60,308 bases of DNA, taken from contig JAIUMA010000016.1 in the NCBI GenBank assembly GCA_022565795.1, positions 1-60,308 on the forward strand. Reading direction: 5' to 3'. Position 1 is the stretch's first letter, and the number at the start of each line of letters is the position of its first letter. The position numbers were made by a program, and so were the translations under genes. The stretch is from Balneolia bacterium (GTDB lineage: Bacteria > Bacteroidota > Rhodothermia > Balneolales > Cyclonatronaceae). A model generated the notes under the pieces. It was not told the DNA's origin. It worked only from the letters and a program-made list of their open reading frames with translations, and ran no database searches. Shown piece by piece: positions 17,626-26,661 of this stretch.

Positions 17626-19062
17626 ATGCTGCTTATGCGATTCCTCTCTACCCTGCTGCTTTGTCTGATACCGGCAATCGCCAGCGCTCAAATAGTATCC
17701 GAACAATCTGACGAGCGCCTGCTTACTGTTTACAACCAGAATGAGTCGGCTATTTACGACATCAGGAAGGTGAATCTCGAAGCCGGCATGAATGAAATAC
17801 AGATTCTGAACATACCGGAGCTTTTCAGCATCGACCGGATTTCTGTTTTTTTTGATAAAGGTGAGCTTGTCGACGTCCGTTATCCCGTTTCACAGCCGGG
17901 GCTTCAATCTATAATGGACCGCCTCAGCGGAAACAGGGTGAAGCTAATCCGCAGTGATGAAACCCACGAAGGTGTGCTGGATCATTATCAGGGAACCATC
18001 ACCCTTACCGGACCGGACGGGATGATGCTTTTCGACCGGCCGGGTGAATTCATTTACTCACCGCTGGATGGCGACCTCAGCCTGATTGGCGAAACAGCGC
18101 TTACGCTTAGAATTTATGCGGAGGAATCGGGTCAGCACGAGATTGGCCTGCTTTACGGAAATCGCCAAATAGGCTGGGCCGCGCTTCACAGTATACGTGT
18201 TCATCCGGAAACAAAAAAAGTGGACTGGTTCACCGAAGCACATGTGCTCAGCAGATCGGAATCAGACATGAATGATGTGCGCGTTCGTCTTCTCGCCGGA
18301 GAGGTATTGATTAGCTCACTTCCGAATATTGGCGCAGGCAGAGTTAGCCGTATTTTTGGCCCCGGAGACCTGATGGCCACTGAGAGTCAGTATGGAGTTG
18401 TTACGAGCCGTGATGGCGGCTTACGTGATGTTGTCGTAACAGGTTTTTCAGCTCCAGCACAGGAGTCGCTTGCTGACTTTTTTGTCTATAATCTCCCCGG
18501 CACATTCGAGCTTCGCTCCCAGGAGCTAAGTACTATCATCCTTCATGAGAATACGGGGCTTAACTATGCCAAGGAACACTATTTCTACATCACCGGAAGT
18601 GCAGGCTCGGGCCTCAGGCCTGCTGTGTTCGCCCGGTTGAATGATAATGAGATCGAGGGCTCAACCCTGTCACAAACGCTTCCTTCCGGCAGCGGCTATG
18701 TGAGCAGTATAGACGTAAACAACCGCCCGGATTTCGAATCCAATATTTTTCTGAATATGGTAAGCCCCGGCGACGCCATCTATCTTCCGCTCCGCGAGGC
18801 ATCGCCTGTAATTATTTCAGAAAGCTATAGTTCAAGAGGGCAGCGCGATGATGACCGCCACCATTTCCATACGCTTCAGCTCGAGAACACCGGTGATGAA
18901 ACAGTATGTCTGTTTTTGCGCAGAAACGTCTCCTCCGGCGCGCAGCTTATTGATGCATCACTTCCGTTCGAACGCCGGGCCGGTTACCTGCAGACGCAGC
19001 TTTCCATGCAGCCCGGTGAGACTCTCGAAGTTTCCCTCCATATTTTATATCCGGCAGATTAG
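17626..19062 (+). CDS. DUF4139-type secreted protein
   Basis: A 478-residue exported protein with a signal peptide (cleavage near ASAQ, residues 21-24). It begins with LLTVYNQNESAIYDIRKVNLEAGMNEIQILNIPE, the hallmark opening of DUF4139 (mucoidy-inhibitor-A-like) proteins, followed by beta-rich domains. Function is unknown; the family is found in periplasmic or surface proteins. A paralogue follows 14 bp later, so the pair forms an operon created by tandem duplication. Confidence 0.75.
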   Translation: MLLMRFLSTLLLCLIPAIASAQIVSEQSDERLLTVYNQNESAIYDIRKVNLEAGMNEIQILNIPELFSIDRISVFFDKGELVDVRYPVSQPGLQSIMDRLSGNRVKLIRSDETHEGVLDHYQGTITLTGPDGMMLFDRPGEFIYSPLDGDLSLIGETALTLRIYAEESGQHEIGLLYGNRQIGWAALHSIRVHPETKKVDWFTEAHVLSRSESDMNDVRVRLLAGEVLISSLPNIGAGRVSRIFGPGDLMATESQYGVVTSRDGGLRDVVVTGFSAPAQESLADFFVYNLPGTFELRSQELSTIILHENTGLNYAKEHYFYITGSAGSGLRPAVFARLNDNEIEGSTLSQTLPSGSGYVSSIDVNNRPDFESNIFLNMVSPGDAIYLPLREASPVIISESYSSRGQRDDDRHHFHTLQLENTGDETVCLFLRRNVSSGAQLIDASLPFERRAGYLQTQLSMQPGETLEVSLHILYPAD

Positions 19063-19076
19063 ACTGAGGTAATCCT

Positions 19077-20495
19077 ATGCAATCATTCAACTTCTACCGC
19101 TCTTCAAATTCGGTTACCATGTTCAAATCAGCTTTTCTGCTCGCGCTTATACTCCTGTTTACTTGCGGGATGATGCCATCACAAACCATGGCTCAAAACG
19201 ATACAGACTACGTTTTCAGTCCGGAAGCCGACCGGATTGGCATCACCATTTATTCCAACAGCTTTGCCATGGTCTTCGAAACAAGAAAGGTCGAGCTTGA
19301 GGCGGGTGTCAATCATGTTCTGATACACGGACTGCCTGACCCCAACGAAATTTCTGATCTTCAGTTCACAAGTGATGTCCGTCTACTCGGATCTGCCACC
19401 GTGCTTCAGCCGAGAGGAATGCGCGGCGTTTTTCAGGAGCTAAGAGGTGAACAAGTTACGTTGAACGGTCCTGCAGGTCGAATCAGCGGAACGTTAACCG
19501 ACTATTCGCTTGGCATGCTCTCAATCCGATCGGAAAGTGGTGAACAGCTCATCATCACCAACCCCGGCGCCTATACGGTGCAATCCACATCCGGTAGCTT
19601 TGACCTTCGTCGCGAAACCGGTGTGATGGCCAGTTTCGAAGCTGAGCGGCCCGGAAGCTACGAAATCGGTCTGCTCTACTATACGGGCGGCCTTGGCTGG
19701 GTGGCCGAACATCAATTGCAGCTTGATGAGGAATCAGAGACGCTGGAATGGCTCACTCTTTCACACATACAAAACAACACCAGCGCCGGATTTGAGGGAG
19801 CAAATGTCACGCTTTTCTCCGGAGAGCTAAGAAGAAATCAGCAGCGCCCGGATGTGAATCAAGCCACCGGACGCCGTACGTATCAGCCCGTTTACACCTA
19901 TGATATCGGGACCGTCGACGAGCTTCCCCGCAGAGAGCGTGCGCAGATAAGAAGCTTTTATGCCGATAATGTTTCTTATAAAAAGGAATATCACCATAGT
20001 TTCGGGCTTGGTATCAGAAATGGGAGCGAGCGTTTCAACATCAAACCAAACATCATGTACCGTATTCAAACCGGTGGTGAAACCCCGCTAACTGAAATTT
20101 TACCTTCAGGTTCAGTCCGGATTCTTGACCGATCAACTGCATCACCGGCGCTGATTGGCGACACGAGTCTGGATAGGTCCACCGAGCCGGGGCAGGAACT
20201 GCTCCTTGGCGGGAGTCGGGCTTCAGAAATCCCAATCGATGAAGTATTAACCGGTAGTTCTGAGGGTAGCGATGGACCGAATGAAGTACGCAGCTCTATC
20301 ATCATTCGAAACGGAACTGACGAGGAAGCCATAATGATGCTCTCTGCAAACACAGGCCGCAACATGTCTATTGATGAAACCAACGTGCCGGTCTACAAAC
20401 AGACCTCAAGTCAGGTAACCTTCCGCATAGAGCTGGAGCCCGGCGAAGAGTTCGAGTTCAAACTTTTGGTTTCATATCCGGAGTCAAGGAGATAA
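19077..20495 (+). CDS. DUF4139-type secreted protein, second paralogue
   Basis: A 472-residue paralogue of the preceding gene, with the same architecture: IGITIYSNSFAMVFETRKVELEAGVNHVLIHGLPD matches the upstream protein's opening. The signal peptide begins at MFKSAFLLALILLF, so the true start may be the ATG at 19119. The ATG at 19077 is kept because a GAGG sits 7 nt upstream of it. The pair diverges mainly in the C-terminal half (a Ser/Thr-rich insert near 360-400). Function is unknown. Confidence 0.75.
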   Translation: MQSFNFYRSSNSVTMFKSAFLLALILLFTCGMMPSQTMAQNDTDYVFSPEADRIGITIYSNSFAMVFETRKVELEAGVNHVLIHGLPDPNEISDLQFTSDVRLLGSATVLQPRGMRGVFQELRGEQVTLNGPAGRISGTLTDYSLGMLSIRSESGEQLIITNPGAYTVQSTSGSFDLRRETGVMASFEAERPGSYEIGLLYYTGGLGWVAEHQLQLDEESETLEWLTLSHIQNNTSAGFEGANVTLFSGELRRNQQRPDVNQATGRRTYQPVYTYDIGTVDELPRRERAQIRSFYADNVSYKKEYHHSFGLGIRNGSERFNIKPNIMYRIQTGGETPLTEILPSGSVRILDRSTASPALIGDTSLDRSTEPGQELLLGGSRASEIPIDEVLTGSSEGSDGPNEVRSSIIIRNGTDEEAIMMLSANTGRNMSIDETNVPVYKQTSSQVTFRIELEPGEEFEFKLLVSYPESRR

Positions 20496-20516
20496 GATCA
20501 GGAATCGGCGCTGTTT

Positions 20517-21848
20517 CTATGCGCCTCTTCGTAAAACGTTTTCCTCTTCGCTGACTCCCGGCTTGTCTTCCCCCTCACTCCGGGTAATTAATCGCACGCC
20601 GCGCTTGTAGGTGAAGTAGTGCCACATCCATTCCACGAATACGTGGAGGCGGTTGCGGAAGCCGATGAGGAACAGAATATGGATGACCGACCACATGGCC
20701 CATGCCAGAAATCCGCTCATTTTGAAACCGCGGATGTCCGCTACAGCCCGGGCCCGGCCGATAGTTGCCATACTGCCCTTGTCCAGATAGTTGAACGGCT
20801 TGCGTTCGGCCGCGTTATAGGCTTCCGGATCCTTGATCAGCTTTGCAATGTACTTGCCCTGCTGCATCGCAACAGGCGCCAGGGCCGGAAGCGGCTTTCC
20901 TTTATCGTCTGTCATAAAAGCGGCGTCACCTATCACAAAAATATCGCGATGGTTGGGCAGGCTCATATCAGGTGCTACAATGGCGCGGCCCGCGCGGTCA
21001 GTTTCCACATCAAGCGTTCCGATTACGGCGTTGGCCTCAACGCCGGCCGCCCATACAATGTTCGGTGACTCAATCACCCCGTCTTCCAGAAAAATCTTGT
21101 CGTGCTCGATGTGCGTAACCGGTCGACCCTGCATCACCTCAACATCCAATTCCTCAAGCATTTTTACGGCTTTGTCAGACAGCGTTTCGTCGTAGCCGTT
21201 CAGAATCCGCGGACCCGCCTCAACCAGATAGACGTGGGCATCCTCCCGGTCGAAGTTGTTGTAGTCGCGCATCATGTTTCGCTTGGCGATTTCGGCTATG
21301 GCGCCGGCCATCTCAACTCCGGTCGGGCCTCCGCCTATCACGACAAAGTTCAGGTATTTCTGCCGCTCCGCCGGACTGTCGATCTGATCGGCCTTTTCCA
21401 GCGAGAGCAGAATCCGCTCACGGATGTCCAGCGCGTTCGACAGGGTTTTTAAACCCGGGGCGTGCTTCTGCCAGGCCGTGTTGCCGAAATAGTTGTATTT
21501 GGCTCCGCAGGCCACAACCAGCGTATCGAAGGGAATCATCCGGTCGTCTTTCAGCTTCACGATCTTTTTCTCCTCCAGCACATCAACCACTTCACCCAGC
21601 ATCACCTTCACGTTCTGCTGTTTGCTGAAGATACCACGGATCGGCACGGCAATATCACCCGGAGAAAGCGCGGCCGTAGCCACCTGATACAGCAACGGCT
21701 GAAACAGGTGATGATTGGTCTTATCGATAAGGGTGATGTCTACATCGGCCTTAGCCAGCATCTTTGCCGTCTTGATGCCGCCGAATCCGCCGCCGATAAT
21801 TACGATGTGTCTTTTGGTTTTGTCGCCTGTACTCATAGCCTTATGCAT
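20517..21848 (-). CDS. ndh: Type II NADH dehydrogenase (NDH-2)
   Basis: A 443-residue flavoprotein of the pyridine nucleotide-disulfide oxidoreductase family that passes electrons from NADH to quinone without pumping protons. The FAD-binding GGGFGG is at 19-24, HHLFQPLLYQVATAALSPGDIA at 46-67 is diagnostic of NDH-2, and the NADH-binding GGGPTG is at 172-177. A hydrophobic/amphipathic C-terminal segment (FLAWAMWSVIHILFLIGF) anchors it to the inner membrane. The start may be Met5. It is convergent with the DUF4139 pair, with only 21 bp between stops. Confidence 0.95.
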   Translation of the reverse strand: MHKAMSTGDKTKRHIVIIGGGFGGIKTAKMLAKADVDITLIDKTNHHLFQPLLYQVATAALSPGDIAVPIRGIFSKQQNVKVMLGEVVDVLEEKKIVKLKDDRMIPFDTLVVACGAKYNYFGNTAWQKHAPGLKTLSNALDIRERILLSLEKADQIDSPAERQKYLNFVVIGGGPTGVEMAGAIAEIAKRNMMRDYNNFDREDAHVYLVEAGPRILNGYDETLSDKAVKMLEELDVEVMQGRPVTHIEHDKIFLEDGVIESPNIVWAAGVEANAVIGTLDVETDRAGRAIVAPDMSLPNHRDIFVIGDAAFMTDDKGKPLPALAPVAMQQGKYIAKLIKDPEAYNAAERKPFNYLDKGSMATIGRARAVADIRGFKMSGFLAWAMWSVIHILFLIGFRNRLHVFVEWMWHYFTYKRGVRLITRSEGEDKPGVSEEENVLRRGA

Positions 21849-22054
21849 TTGATTTAGTGTGTCTATCTGAAACTAAATTATTGGCTTATCAGTTCGTTTA
21901 TGCGGTTTTTTGGTACAGCTGCTGGAAGCGGTTTGCCGTAAAGGAAAAAATGATTTAATAGTGAACGGCATAGATAACCTTCAAATTAAATTCCGAAAAT
22001 GAATGCTCCTATGTCGTTTAAACATGCCAAATAAAAAATCCTGAATCAGGTAAC

Positions 22055-22092
22055 TTGCCTGGAATACGAATAAGTGATACTATAGTAATACT
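22055..22092 (+). promoter_or_regulatory. Promoter and palindromic operator of the Phd/YefM module
   Basis: TTGCCT (22055-22060), 17 nt, then TACTAT (22078-22083) fits a sigma70-type promoter. The perfect palindrome TACTATAGTA (22078-22087) covers the -10 element and lies 5 nt before the start codon, as expected for autoregulation. The 5' leader would be almost absent. Confidence 0.55.
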
Positions 22093-22350
22093 ATGAAAAC
22101 AGAACTCGTTACAACGCTCAAAAGACAGGCCCCCAAAATCCTGCAGGAACTCCGGGAAGAGAAAGAGCCTGTGTTGATTACAGAACATGGAAAGCCATCT
22201 GCTTATCTGGTTGATGTAGATCATTTTGAACATCTCCAGAAGAGGCTGAAACTACTGGAAGGATTAGCAAGGGGTGAAAAGGCCATTCTTGAGGACCGGG
22301 TTTTATCACATGAGGATGCCGAAAAGCGCATGGCTCGATGGCTCAAATAA
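22093..22350 (+). CDS. Phd/YefM family antitoxin
   Basis: An 85-residue antitoxin. The N-terminal half (LKRQAPKILQELREEKEPVLITEHGKPSAYLVDVDHFEHL) is the Phd/YefM DNA-binding fold. The charged C-terminal tail (LSHEDAEKRMARWLK) is the part expected to wrap the toxin. It overlaps the toxin gene by 13 bp, giving coupled translation. It should neutralise the RelE/ParE toxin and repress the module through the palindrome just upstream. Confidence 0.9.
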   Translation: MKTELVTTLKRQAPKILQELREEKEPVLITEHGKPSAYLVDVDHFEHLQKRLKLLEGLARGEKAILEDRVLSHEDAEKRMARWLK

Positions 22351-22640
22351 TCTGGACTGAACCTGCTCTGCAGGAGCTTGATGAGATTGCGGATTACATC
22401 TCATTAGACAATCCGGATGCAGCCAGGAATCTGGTCCAAAAAGCCTTTGAACGCGTGGCGCATTTAGCCAGCCATCCCGAAAGCGGCAAGCCTGTTGAGG
22501 AATTAGAAGTATCCGTGTACAGGGAAATCGTCTTACCTCCCTGCAGGATTTTTTATCGCCTTGCAGACGACAAAGTCTATATCATCTACGTGACCCGGGA
22601 AGAGCGGTTGTTTGATCCGGACATTCTGAAATTTCGGTAG
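22338..22640 (+). CDS. RelE/ParE family toxin
   Basis: A 100-residue toxin of the RelE/ParE superfamily. The start IIWTEPALQELDEIADYISLDNPDAARNLVQKAF and the end IVLPPCRIFYRLADDKVYIIYVTREERLFDP match ParE-type toxins, which target gyrase, more than mRNA-cleaving RelE; this assignment is only tentative. It is co-transcribed with and overlaps the antitoxin gene. Immediately downstream is the repeat element that separates it from the VapBC module. Confidence 0.88.
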   Translation: MAQIIWTEPALQELDEIADYISLDNPDAARNLVQKAFERVAHLASHPESGKPVEELEVSVYREIVLPPCRIFYRLADDKVYIIYVTREERLFDPDILKFR

Positions 22641-22808
22641 ATTTCATCATCTCAACTTTCGCCTGTGGCGATATACCTTAATTGACCGGATTTAAAACTA
22701 AATCTTCCTGCCTTTTGTGCGGATATATAGGAAAGTCGGAGGCAGGACGTAGAAAAAGAAACAGCTTCGAATTAATTCATACATCTCATCCCCCCCTTAC
22801 CCATCATG

Positions 22809-23075
22809 TTGGCTTCGGCTCCGCTCAGCCAACGGTTCTGGGTATAACGAATATTGGTACAAAACAGCTTTTACACTGAATCCTGTCAAGTTTTGTTACA
22901 ATCATAACCCATCTTTCGCCCAACCCGCTGCCTGAGCTCAGCCAAAGGTTCCGGGTATTACGAATATTGGCACAAAACAGCGTTTACACTGAATCCTGCC
23001 AAGTTTGAATACAACCAAAACTCCCGCTTCGCCCCACCCGCTGCCTGAGCGGAGCCGAAGGCAGGAGGGTTCGGG
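22809..23075. repeat. Palindrome-ended intergenic repeat, two fused units
   Basis: One end holds ttggcttcggctccgctcag and the other ctgcctgagcggagccgaag; these share TTCGGCTCCGCTC in opposite orientation, so the unit has inverted ends. Two units lie in tandem with a 113-bp offset (cagcca at 22826 and 22939; gctgcctgag at 22927 and 23040). Related copies are at 23754 and in the array at 32702. Confidence 0.8.
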
Positions 23076-23090
23076 AACGAGTCCCCTTTC

Positions 23091-23137
23091 TTGACTAATT
23101 AACAGAATCCTGTTATTATGCATATATAAATATGCAT
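23091..23137 (+). promoter_or_regulatory. vapBC promoter and operator
   Basis: TTGACT (23091-23096), 17 nt, then TATTAT (23114-23119) is a near-consensus sigma70 promoter. It overlaps an 8-bp inverted repeat ATGCATAT / ATATGCAT with a 4-nt spacer (23118-23137), a likely VapB operator, 17 bp before the vapB start. Confidence 0.7.
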
Positions 23138-23153
23138 TTATACATATATAATT

Positions 23154-23348
23154 ATGCGAACAACTCTGGACATTCCTAAAAAGCTTATTGATGAAGCGAT
23201 GAAGGTTACCGGGGCTTCTACAAAAAGCCAGCTAATCAAAGATGCGCTTCAGGGTGAAATTGACCGGGCCAAAAGAAAGCGCCTGATTGCAAGAAAAGGC
23301 ACGATTGATTTAGAGATTGATCTCGAATCACTCAGAGACCGTGCCTGA
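23154..23348 (+). CDS. vapB: VapB-type antitoxin
   Basis: A 64-residue antitoxin. RTTLDIPKKLIDEAMKVTGASTKSQLIKDAL at residues 2-32 is a ribbon-helix-helix DNA-binding segment of the VapB type that acts on virB/vapB-like promoters. The tail holds the Arg/Asp-rich stretch that occupies the PIN active site. Its stop codon overlaps the toxin start by one base (TGATG). Confidence 0.88.
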   Translation: MRTTLDIPKKLIDEAMKVTGASTKSQLIKDALQGEIDRAKRKRLIARKGTIDLEIDLESLRDRA

Positions 23349-23737
23349 TGTCGAAATACATGGTGCTTGTTGATAGCTCGGTATGGATAGATTACTTCAG
23401 GTCGGGTGGTCTGCAAAAACTGGATCGTCTGATTGAAGAAGATTTAGTCTGCACCAACGAGTTAATTCTCACCGAGCTTGCACCGGCACTTATGAAAAGG
23501 AATGAACGAGAAATCCTGGATGGACTTAATGCCATCCCCAAAATCCCGCTAAACATAGACTGGGACATCATCCGGGAATACCAGCTCCTGAACTTAAACC
23601 ATGGTATTAACCGGGTCGGCATTCCGGACTTGATCATCCTCCAGCAGGTAATTGATCAGAAGCTCAGCCTCTTCACCCTCGACAAACACTTTGCACTGAT
23701 GAAAAAGCATCTGAACTTTGATATGCTGTCTGCCTGA
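23348..23737 (+). CDS. vapC: VapC-type PIN-domain toxin
   Basis: A 129-residue PIN-domain ribonuclease. Expected acidic metal ligands are visible: the Asp in LVDSSVWIDYF, the Glu in CTNELILTELA, the Asp in RVGIPDLII and the Asp in FTLDKHFALM. VapC toxins usually cleave initiator tRNA or rRNA; the target here is not deducible. It forms an operon with vapB and is bounded on both sides by copies of the same intergenic repeat. Confidence 0.9.
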   Translation: MSKYMVLVDSSVWIDYFRSGGLQKLDRLIEEDLVCTNELILTELAPALMKRNEREILDGLNAIPKIPLNIDWDIIREYQLLNLNHGINRVGIPDLIILQQVIDQKLSLFTLDKHFALMKKHLNFDMLSA

Positions 23738-23753
23738 GTTGCGCCCCATCCTG

Positions 23754-23845
23754 TTGGCTTCGACTCCGCTCAGCCAACGGTTCCGGGTATAACGAATATG
23801 GGTACAAACAGCATTTATACCGGGTCCTTTCACGTTTGGACTTAA
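23754..23845. repeat. Single partial copy of the palindrome-ended repeat
   Basis: It starts with ttggcttcgactccgctcag and continues with ccaacggttccgggtataac and a gggtacaaacagc segment, as at 22809 and 32702. The inverted right end is missing. It directly follows vapC. Confidence 0.7.
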
Positions 23846-23908
23846 CTGAAACTAAAGGTTACCGATCAGGAATAAATCAGAGCAGAACGCAACGTTATTT
23901 TTATAACC

Positions 23909-23951
23909 CTTTGCGCGACTTTCCTTTTAAACTTTGTGAACTCTGCGTCCT
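23909..23951. repeat. Copy of the CTCTGCGTCCT intergenic family
   Basis: ctttgcgcgactttc, then gaactctgcgtcct, matches the right half of the element at 42841-42971. It abuts the stop of the downstream kinase gene. Confidence 0.55.
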
Positions 23952-23958
23952 ATAGCTC

Positions 23959-26661
23959 TTACTCCAGAGGCAGCTCCATGATAAATCGTGATCCCTCGCC
24001 GGTCCTGCTTTTCACCAGCAGTCGCCCGCCGTGCATGCTCATGATTTTACGGCTGATGCTCAGACCCAGCCCCGTGCCGCTTTTTCGTTTTGAGATCTCT
24101 CCGGTCTGCGAGAACGGTTTAAAAATACGCTCCTGATCCTCTTCGGCTATTCCCGGCCCGTTATCAGTCACCTCTACCATGAGCTTCTGATCTTTCACAA
24201 AAATGCGCACTTCAATCGCTGGATTGGTTTCGCTTCCGTAGCGCACCGCGTTCGATAACAGGTTCAGAACGACCTGCTTCAGACGATCAGCATCACCCTG
24301 AATCCCGGGAAGCGACGGCTCAGCATCAAACGCGACATCAATCTTTTTCTCCCGGAAAACCTGCTCCATAGAATCCATGGATTCCTGAACAACCTGCTCC
24401 ATACGCAGCGGCAGCGACTCGATTTCGAAGGTGCCTGTATTGGCCTTTTGCGTATCCAGAAGCTGGTTTATGAGACGTGTGAGGCGTTCGGTTTCTTTTC
24501 CGATGATGTCCAGGAAGCGGGCTTTATCGGACTCTTTTACGTCCGGAGTGTCGCGCAGAATTTCGGTTAACGCCCGTATCGAAGTGAGCGGTGTTTTGAG
24601 CTCATGGGTTACCGTAGCCACAAATTCATCCTTCATCTCGTCGAGCTGACGCAGCTGCTCGTTGGCCTGCCTCAGCTCTTCGGACGTTTCCTGAAGCTGT
24701 CTGCTGTACTGAAGTACTTGTCGCGTTTCATCCAGAATACCGCGGATCTCAGTAATGCTCATTGGCTTCTGACGCACCTCCATGGCCATCAGCAGGCGGG
24801 CTGATGAAGAGCCAATCGCACCGGCAAGCTGCTTCTCGGCATGACCTATGAACATCAACGGTGCCGGCTGATCATCTCCGGGAAGCGGGCTGTTTGAATT
24901 TTCGTACGTGGTGATGGTCTCCGAGGCTTTTCGCTCACCCAGGAAGCGCGTCAGTATGGTTTTGAGGGTGCCAACCGTAGCCTCGCTCTGCCGGTCAGCC
25001 GCGTGGGTGTCCTCGATGGTTTTCCCCTCCACAAACAGGGCAGCCTGCGACAGCTCAAGGGGCGTCTGCCTGCTGAAGGCCGAGACCACCAGCAGTAGCA
25101 GCGTATTCACCGAAAGGCTCCAGAATACCGACTGCGCCACGGTAGAATAGCCCGTAATACCCAGAAGCTGACCCGGGCGGAGCAGCTCAACTCCCCACGG
25201 ACCGTTTTGGGTGAGGTCCATAAAGAAAGGACTGATGCCGGCCACGGACGGAATAACCAGCGTGTAGGCCCAGATCACAAATCCGGAAATGATGCCGGCC
25301 AGCGCGCCGGTTCGCGTGGCGCCGTACCAGAACATGCCAATAAACAATGCGGGCGCAAACTGAGCGACAGCGGCAAAGGACACCAGGCCAATTGAAACCA
25401 GGCTGTAGTCTTCACCAATAAAACGAAAATATAGATAGGCGAGCAGCAGAATGACAAAAATACCCACCCGGCGAATAAGCAGGATGAGCCGGCCCGGCGA
25501 CTGCTGCTGAAGCAGGCCCAGACGGGGCGAACGCAGAAGAGCAGGCATGATGAGGTCGTTGCTCAGCATGGTGCTCAGCGCGATGGTAGCTACAATCACC
25601 ATCGAAGTGGCCGCTGAGAGTCCGCCGGTAAATACGAGAATAGCCAGAAAGCTCTGCCCCTCAATCAGCGGAATGCTGAGCACAAAGGAATCGGCATCCA
25701 CGCCCTGAAGCCCCGGATGCATGAGGCCCGCCAGCGCAATCGGCAGCACAAAAATATTGATAATGAGCAGATAAAGGGGAAACATCCACGCGGCCGAGCG
25801 CACGTGGTCTTCGTTTACGTTTTCCACCACCGCCGTCTGAAACTGCCTTGGCAGCAGCAATATGGCCGGCATGGAAAGAATGGTGAGCCAGATCCAGTCT
25901 CGCTGCAGCTCCGATCCCTCTCCGGTGCTGAATAACTGACGCATTTCAGGCCTTTCCCAGGCGGCACGGAAGAGCTCTGCCGGACTGCCGTACATCACAA
26001 AAACCACAAACAAACCGGCAGCCGTAAAGGCCAGCAGCTTCACCACCGACTCAAAGGCAATAGCGGCCACCATTCCCTCATGTTTTTCGGAAGCGTCCAG
26101 CTCGCGGGCGCCAAATAAAATGGTAAACACGCCGAGCACCAGCGTCACATAAAAAGCCGTATCCGTAAGGAAAAACCCACCCGTTTGCTCCCAGCCCATC
26201 TGCATGACCGAAAGGTCGCCGGTCATGATGGTATAGCTGCTTGAAATCGCCTTGAGCTGCAGCGAGATATACGGGATGATGCCCAGCACGGCGATCACCG
26301 TTACCACTCCGGCCAGCAGGGTGCTTTTACCGTAGCGTGATCCAATAAAGTCAGCAATGGAGGTAATCCGCTGATGGCGGGAAATGCGGATCATGCGGCG
26401 AAGCACAAGGAAGAAAAGCGCGGCCATGAGCGTCGGCCCGAGATAGATGGGCAGAAACCCGAGACCCGTTTCCGCAGCCCGGCCCACCGATCCGTAGAAC
26501 GTCCATGCGGTGCAGTACACGGCCAACGAAAGCGAGTAGACCCACGGATTGTTGATGAGGCTCTTGCCCTGCTTGGCCCGCTTATCGGCCAGATAGGCAA
26601 TCAGGAAAAGCAGCGAAAGGTAACCAAACGCAATAGCCGCTATGAGCACCGGACTGTTCAT
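23959..26661 (-). CDS. Sodium/solute symporter-histidine kinase fusion (CrbS/CbrA-like)
   Basis: A 900-residue inner-membrane sensor. Residues 1 to about 540 form a sodium:solute symporter domain with roughly 13 hydrophobic helices. After a linker and coiled coil comes a complete kinase core: H-box THELKTPLTSIR with His686, N-box NLLSNA at 800-805, G1 DNGPGIA at 833-839 and G2 GTGLGLS at 862-868. This architecture matches CrbS of Vibrio and CbrA of Pseudomonas, which control acetate and carbon use. No LuxR-type partner such as CrbR is adjacent. It overlaps the preceding small membrane gene by 4 bp, in an operon with the ScfR-type regulator. Confidence 0.93.
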   Translation of the reverse strand: MNSPVLIAAIAFGYLSLLFLIAYLADKRAKQGKSLINNPWVYSLSLAVYCTAWTFYGSVGRAAETGLGFLPIYLGPTLMAALFFLVLRRMIRISRHQRITSIADFIGSRYGKSTLLAGVVTVIAVLGIIPYISLQLKAISSSYTIMTGDLSVMQMGWEQTGGFFLTDTAFYVTLVLGVFTILFGARELDASEKHEGMVAAIAFESVVKLLAFTAAGLFVVFVMYGSPAELFRAAWERPEMRQLFSTGEGSELQRDWIWLTILSMPAILLLPRQFQTAVVENVNEDHVRSAAWMFPLYLLIINIFVLPIALAGLMHPGLQGVDADSFVLSIPLIEGQSFLAILVFTGGLSAATSMVIVATIALSTMLSNDLIMPALLRSPRLGLLQQQSPGRLILLIRRVGIFVILLLAYLYFRFIGEDYSLVSIGLVSFAAVAQFAPALFIGMFWYGATRTGALAGIISGFVIWAYTLVIPSVAGISPFFMDLTQNGPWGVELLRPGQLLGITGYSTVAQSVFWSLSVNTLLLLVVSAFSRQTPLELSQAALFVEGKTIEDTHAADRQSEATVGTLKTILTRFLGERKASETITTYENSNSPLPGDDQPAPLMFIGHAEKQLAGAIGSSSARLLMAMEVRQKPMSITEIRGILDETRQVLQYSRQLQETSEELRQANEQLRQLDEMKDEFVATVTHELKTPLTSIRALTEILRDTPDVKESDKARFLDIIGKETERLTRLINQLLDTQKANTGTFEIESLPLRMEQVVQESMDSMEQVFREKKIDVAFDAEPSLPGIQGDADRLKQVVLNLLSNAVRYGSETNPAIEVRIFVKDQKLMVEVTDNGPGIAEEDQERIFKPFSQTGEISKRKSGTGLGLSISRKIMSMHGGRLLVKSRTGEGSRFIMELPLE

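Noticed and set aside
22055-23845. Prophage or integrative island carrying the toxin-antitoxin modules
   Set aside because: No integrase, attachment-site duplication or phage gene was seen; only the palindrome-ended repeat is present.
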